Below, in pieces: positions 30,170 through 30,378 of a DNA stretch of 30,378 nucleotides. The notes beneath the pieces were generated by a model. The model saw only the letters and a list, made by a program, of their open reading frames with translations. It was not told the DNA's origin and did not search any database. This DNA is from Porogramme epimiltina. Its lineage: Eukaryota > Basidiomycota > Agaricomycetes > Polyporales > Polyporaceae. The stretch is taken from NCBI GenBank assembly GCA_900155495.1, contig FTLJ01001118.1, positions 1-30,378 on the forward strand, in the 5' to 3' direction. How positions within the stretch are numbered: position 1 is the first letter of the stretch; each line of letters opens with the position of its first letter. The position numbers were made by a program, and so were the translations under genes.

Positions 30170-30182
30170 GGATAATCCTACC
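30170..30182. repeat. 13-bp direct repeat, right copy (candidate target-site duplication)
   Basis: GGATAATCCTACC is identical to 1914-1926 and lies four bases outside the right inverted repeat. Confidence 0.5.
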
Positions 30183-30378
30183 AAATAACACGACTGGTGT
30201 AGAGGTGTTTTGAGGTTTTGGGGAGAGCGTGTAGTGGTTGAGTAAGGTATGGGTGGGGTGTAAGTGTGGGTGAGTGGTGTGTTTTGAAGATTGAGTAAGG
30301 GAAGTGTCCTCCTCGTCGTGCCACGGTTTGCCAGCCGGTCCGCGCCTTCGTTGCCCTCTATGCCTGAATGTCCTTTCA
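30183..30378. other. Right flank, G/T-rich, no gene seen
   Basis: TGTAGAGGTGTTTTGAGG and similar G/T-rich sequence runs to about 30305, resembling in composition the left flank before 1914. The last 70 bases are mixed and too short to assign. Confidence 0.4.

Larger units (their letters stand above)
1914..30182. mobile_element. Putative 28-kb KDZ-type DNA transposon with TET/JBP-like cargo
   Basis: The block is defined by 62-bp terminal inverted repeats at 1927-1988 and 30104-30165 and by flanking 13-bp direct repeats. Each end also carries a tRNA-like segment oriented outward and arrays of GGAT(A/T)ATCC motifs. It encloses a near-intact KDZ (Kyakuja-Dileera-Zisupton) transposase gene, a TET/JBP-like dioxygenase, a 778-aa unknown protein and several pseudogenes. 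Physical association of KDZ transposases with TET/JBP genes is known from basidiomycete genomes. Inference: one large element, enlarged by nested insertions and host sequence. An alternative is two solo copies of a small element in opposite orientation that happen to bracket unrelated repeats. Confidence 0.65.

Noticed and set aside
1914..30182. Starship-type giant element
   Set aside because: No tyrosine recombinase (DUF3435) captain is seen, and the element has inverted repeats and a DDE-type KDZ transposase instead.
1..30378. CRISPR array or bacterial origin
   Set aside because: Repeats are either subterminal palindromic arrays or a 127-bp tandem array without spacers, and genes have spliceosomal introns throughout.

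Overview
The window looks like nuclear DNA of an agaricomycete (basidiomycete) fungus. The reasons are genes cut by many 46-70 nt GT-AG introns with GTRNGT-type donors and CTNAC-like branch points, GC-rich coding sequence, and families typical of that group (KDZ transposase with a CxC2 cysteine cluster, fungal TET/JBP-like dioxygenase, WSC domains, Fungal_trans_2-type regulator). All homology calls are from memory of the families; no search was run.

Layout. Positions 1-552 hold the 3' end of a host ABC-F ATPase gene (ARB1/ABCF2 type). Positions 673-1566 hold a broken gene resembling the middle of a MUB1/SamB-type protein. A G-rich stretch follows. From 1914 to 30182 lies a 28-kb block bounded by 62-bp terminal inverted repeats (1927-1988 and 30104-30165, about 54/62 identical) and, just outside them, an identical 13-bp direct repeat (1914-1926 and 30170-30182). 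Inside each end are a tRNA-like Pol III promoter segment pointing outward and arrays of GGATAATCC/GGATTATC motifs. This is the structure of a very large DNA transposon.

The cargo contains a nearly complete 11-exon KDZ transposase gene (23056-26863, +). Just upstream on the same strand is an intact gene for a 778-aa protein of unknown function (20456-22903, +). There is also an intact five-exon gene for a 481-aa TET/JBP-like 2-oxoglutarate/Fe(II) dioxygenase (9884-11560, -), an intact small gene for a 119-aa basic/acidic protein (15285-15693, +) and a 220-aa protein ending in a SUMO-interaction-like motif (12553-13269, -). A CpG-rich 127-bp tandem repeat array lies upstream of the dioxygenase gene.

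The rest of the block is a graveyard of host-gene pieces: two partial head-to-tail copies of NAD-dependent glutamate dehydrogenase (GDH2), a class III aminotransferase exon, a Fungal_trans_2-like regulator and a triple-WSC protein, all with frameshifts or stops. A second, smaller element (17185-20090) with its own 29-bp inverted repeats is nested inside.

Working model (inference): an autonomous or recently autonomous KDZ element carries its own putative 5-methylcytosine oxidase, which could oppose host cytosine-methylation silencing, plus conserved accessory proteins. Degenerating host sequence has accumulated between them.
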